A stretch of 32,205 nt of DNA from assembly GCA_937958985.1 (NCBI GenBank), contig CALGLV010000026.1, forward strand, positions 1-32,205, read 5' to 3'. Within the stretch, counting starts at the first letter, position 1. Every line of letters begins with the position of its first letter. Source of the stretch: an uncultured Aquimarina sp. GTDB taxonomy: Bacteria > Bacteroidota > Bacteroidia > Flavobacteriales > Flavobacteriaceae. Of this stretch, positions 30,994 to 32,205 are shown piece after piece. The notes beneath the pieces are model-generated. The model did no database searches and was not told where the DNA came from. It worked only from the letters and a program-made list of their open reading frames with translations. The translations under genes and the position numbers were made by a program.

Positions 30994-32205
30994 ATGAATT
31001 TAAAATTACTCCTAGCATTATTTTTTTTAGCATCATGCTTTAGCTCTTTTTCTCAAGTTAAAATTGGTGATAATCCAAATAATATCGATAGTTCTTCATT
31101 ATTAGAATTAGAAAGTAATTCTAAAGTTTTAGTAATTACAAGAGTTACTGAAGCAGAAATGAATTTAATAACTCCTCTTCAAGGAGCCATTGTGTACAAC
31201 ACAACAGCTAATTGTGTTTTTCAATACGACGGGACTTCGTGGAGTTCTTTGTGTAGTTCCAATACTGGCACTAATATGAGCGGCATAACCGACCTTGTTC
31301 TGGAGCAACCAGATTGTAGAACTTTAAGTTTTAATGATAAAGAAGGCAATCCGCAAAGTATTGACTTAAATTGTGTGGTAAAACAAAATGAAACATTAAC
31401 CTCTATAAGGACTGGTTTATTTCCTGGTCAGATTATTTATACTGATGAGGATGGTAATGACAATATTATTACTATTAGTGGTATTCAAGGGCCTCCTGGA
31501 GAAGATGGTGCCCCTGGGCAGAATGGATCAAGAGGTGCTTCTGGGCAAGATGGAAGAGATGGCGTACCAGGTCTTAATTGTTGGGACACCAATGGCAACA
31601 GAATACCTGATGATTCTGAAGATATAAATGGTGATGGTTTATTTGATGCTCGGGATTGTCAGGGTTCGAGTACTAACCAAATAATTATTAGTGAAGACCC
31701 TGGAAATCTTATTACTGCTGGGACTGATGGTGGAGCATTTATTAATAATGTAGATGATGCCGATAACGATCCGAGAAACGAGATTACTACCGTTATCGAT
31801 AATGGCGATGGAACTACTACCGTAACTGACGTAGATGGTGGTACTGTTATTATTGATAATGATGGAATTGACAATGTAGATGATGCCGATAATGATCCGA
31901 GAAACGAGATTACTACCGTTATCGATAATGGCGATGGTACTACTACCGTAACTGACGTAGATGGTGGTACTGTAATTATTGATAATGATGGAATTGATAA
32001 TGTAGATGATGCTGATAACGATCCGAGAAACGAGATTACTACCGTTATCGATAATGGTGATGGTACTACTACCGTAACTGACGTAGATGGTGGTACTGTA
32101 ATTATTGATAATGATGGAATTGATAATGTAGATGATGCCGATAACGATCCGAGAAACGAGATTACTACCGTTATCGATAATGGCGATGGTACTACTACCG
32201 TAACT
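30994..32205 (+). CDS. Secreted fibre-like repeat protein, 3' end outside the window
   Basis: At least 404 codons, open to the window edge, with no stop. The N-terminus (MNLKLLLALFFLASCFSSFSQ) is a signal peptide with the usual flavobacterial FSQ end; a lipobox LASC at residues 12-15 is an alternative. Residues ~22-90 (SSSLLELESNSKVL, LITPLQGAIVYNTT, FQYDGTSWSSLC) match the head region of flavobacterial fibre/adhesin proteins. Residues 163-195 are 11 collagen-like triplets (GIQ GPP GED GAP GQN GSR GAS GQD GRD GVP GLN). C196 to C222 enclose two Ca-loop-like segments (DTNGNRIPDD, DINGDGLFDARD). From residue 252, identical 42-residue acidic repeats run past the edge. A long trimeric, calcium-stabilised surface fibre is inferred; a C-terminal sorting domain would be outside the window. 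Confidence 0.8.
   Translation, partial: MNLKLLLALFFLASCFSSFSQVKIGDNPNNIDSSSLLELESNSKVLVITRVTEAEMNLITPLQGAIVYNTTANCVFQYDGTSWSSLCSSNTGTNMSGITDLVLEQPDCRTLSFNDKEGNPQSIDLNCVVKQNETLTSIRTGLFPGQIIYTDEDGNDNIITISGIQGPPGEDGAPGQNGSRGASGQDGRDGVPGLNCWDTNGNRIPDDSEDINGDGLFDARDCQGSSTNQIIISEDPGNLITAGTDGGAFINNVDDADNDPRNEITTVIDNGDGTTTVTDVDGGTVIIDNDGIDNVDDADNDPRNEITTVIDNGDGTTTVTDVDGGTVIIDNDGIDNVDDADNDPRNEITTVIDNGDGTTTVTDVDGGTVIIDNDGIDNVDDADNDPRNEITTVIDNGDGTTTVT
31747..32205 (+). repeat. 126-bp tandem repeats encoding identical 42-residue units
   Basis: Units begin at 31747, 31873, 31999 and 32125 (the last cut by the edge). Each encodes NVDDADNDPRNEITTVIDNG, then DGTTTVTDVDGGTVIIDNDG, then ID. The three full units differ by a few bases only, and every difference is synonymous (e.g. 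gcc/gct, aac/aat, gga/ggt, gtt/gta). Each unit also carries the palindrome TTATCGATAA. The array probably continues and may vary in copy number. Confidence 0.92.

Noticed and set aside
31445..31874. Short open frames in other frames of the fibre gene
   Set aside because: They arise from the repetitive codons of the real frame that starts at 30994.
31747..32205. CRISPR array
   Set aside because: The 126-bp repeats are in frame, contiguous and without unique spacers; they encode protein repeats.

Overview
The window looks like chromosomal DNA from a member of the Flavobacteriaceae (Bacteroidota). Support: low G+C; a DnaE polymerase carrying a fused N-terminal proofreading exonuclease; upstream boxes of the Bacteroidota type TAnnTTTG and almost no Shine-Dalgarno sequences; flavobacterial families such as DUF6702 next to an M1 peptidase, and signal peptides ending in -FAQ or -FSQ. 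No rRNA, tRNA or CRISPR array was seen.

Layout. 1-447: a broken transposase tail and terminators. 448-3883: SulP anion transporter, Nudix hydrolase and, divergently, pyrE and a small SRPBCC protein. 3937-4845: a palindrome-rich element, an orphan gene and a structured RNA that resembles the flavobacterial Flavo-1 motif. 4846-12618 (minus strand): dnaE, a small membrane protein coupled to dxs, and an exported thioredoxin with an MsrA-like C-terminal domain. 12697-13911 (plus strand): tadA and an outer-membrane beta-barrel protein. 13912-14405: decayed DNA with a GNAT acetyltransferase remnant and a strong bidirectional terminator.

14406-17464 (minus strand) is a sulfur/methionine block: mesX (DUF1852), mesD (core-MetE methionine synthase) and a TauE/SafE-type transporter. 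17821-24435 (plus strand) is a four-gene tripartite efflux operon (TetR, TolC-like, HlyD-like lipoprotein, RND pump). A perfect 10-bp inverted repeat lies over its promoter, so TetR probably represses its own operon. A MATE exporter follows from its own promoter. 25903-29288 (minus strand) is a DUF6702 / M1 peptidase / DinB-YfiT operon. 29291-30637 encodes an Asp-box propeller lipoprotein. The window ends inside a large secreted fibre-like protein with collagen-like triplets and identical 42-residue acidic repeats.

The points most worth follow-up are the mesX-mesD-transporter block (the methyl donor of MesD was unknown to my knowledge), the thioredoxin/MsrA-like fusion, the repeat-bearing fibre protein, the TetR operator, and several promoter boxes so close to start codons that the mRNAs should be leaderless or nearly so. 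All functional statements come from reading sequence motifs; no database search was run.
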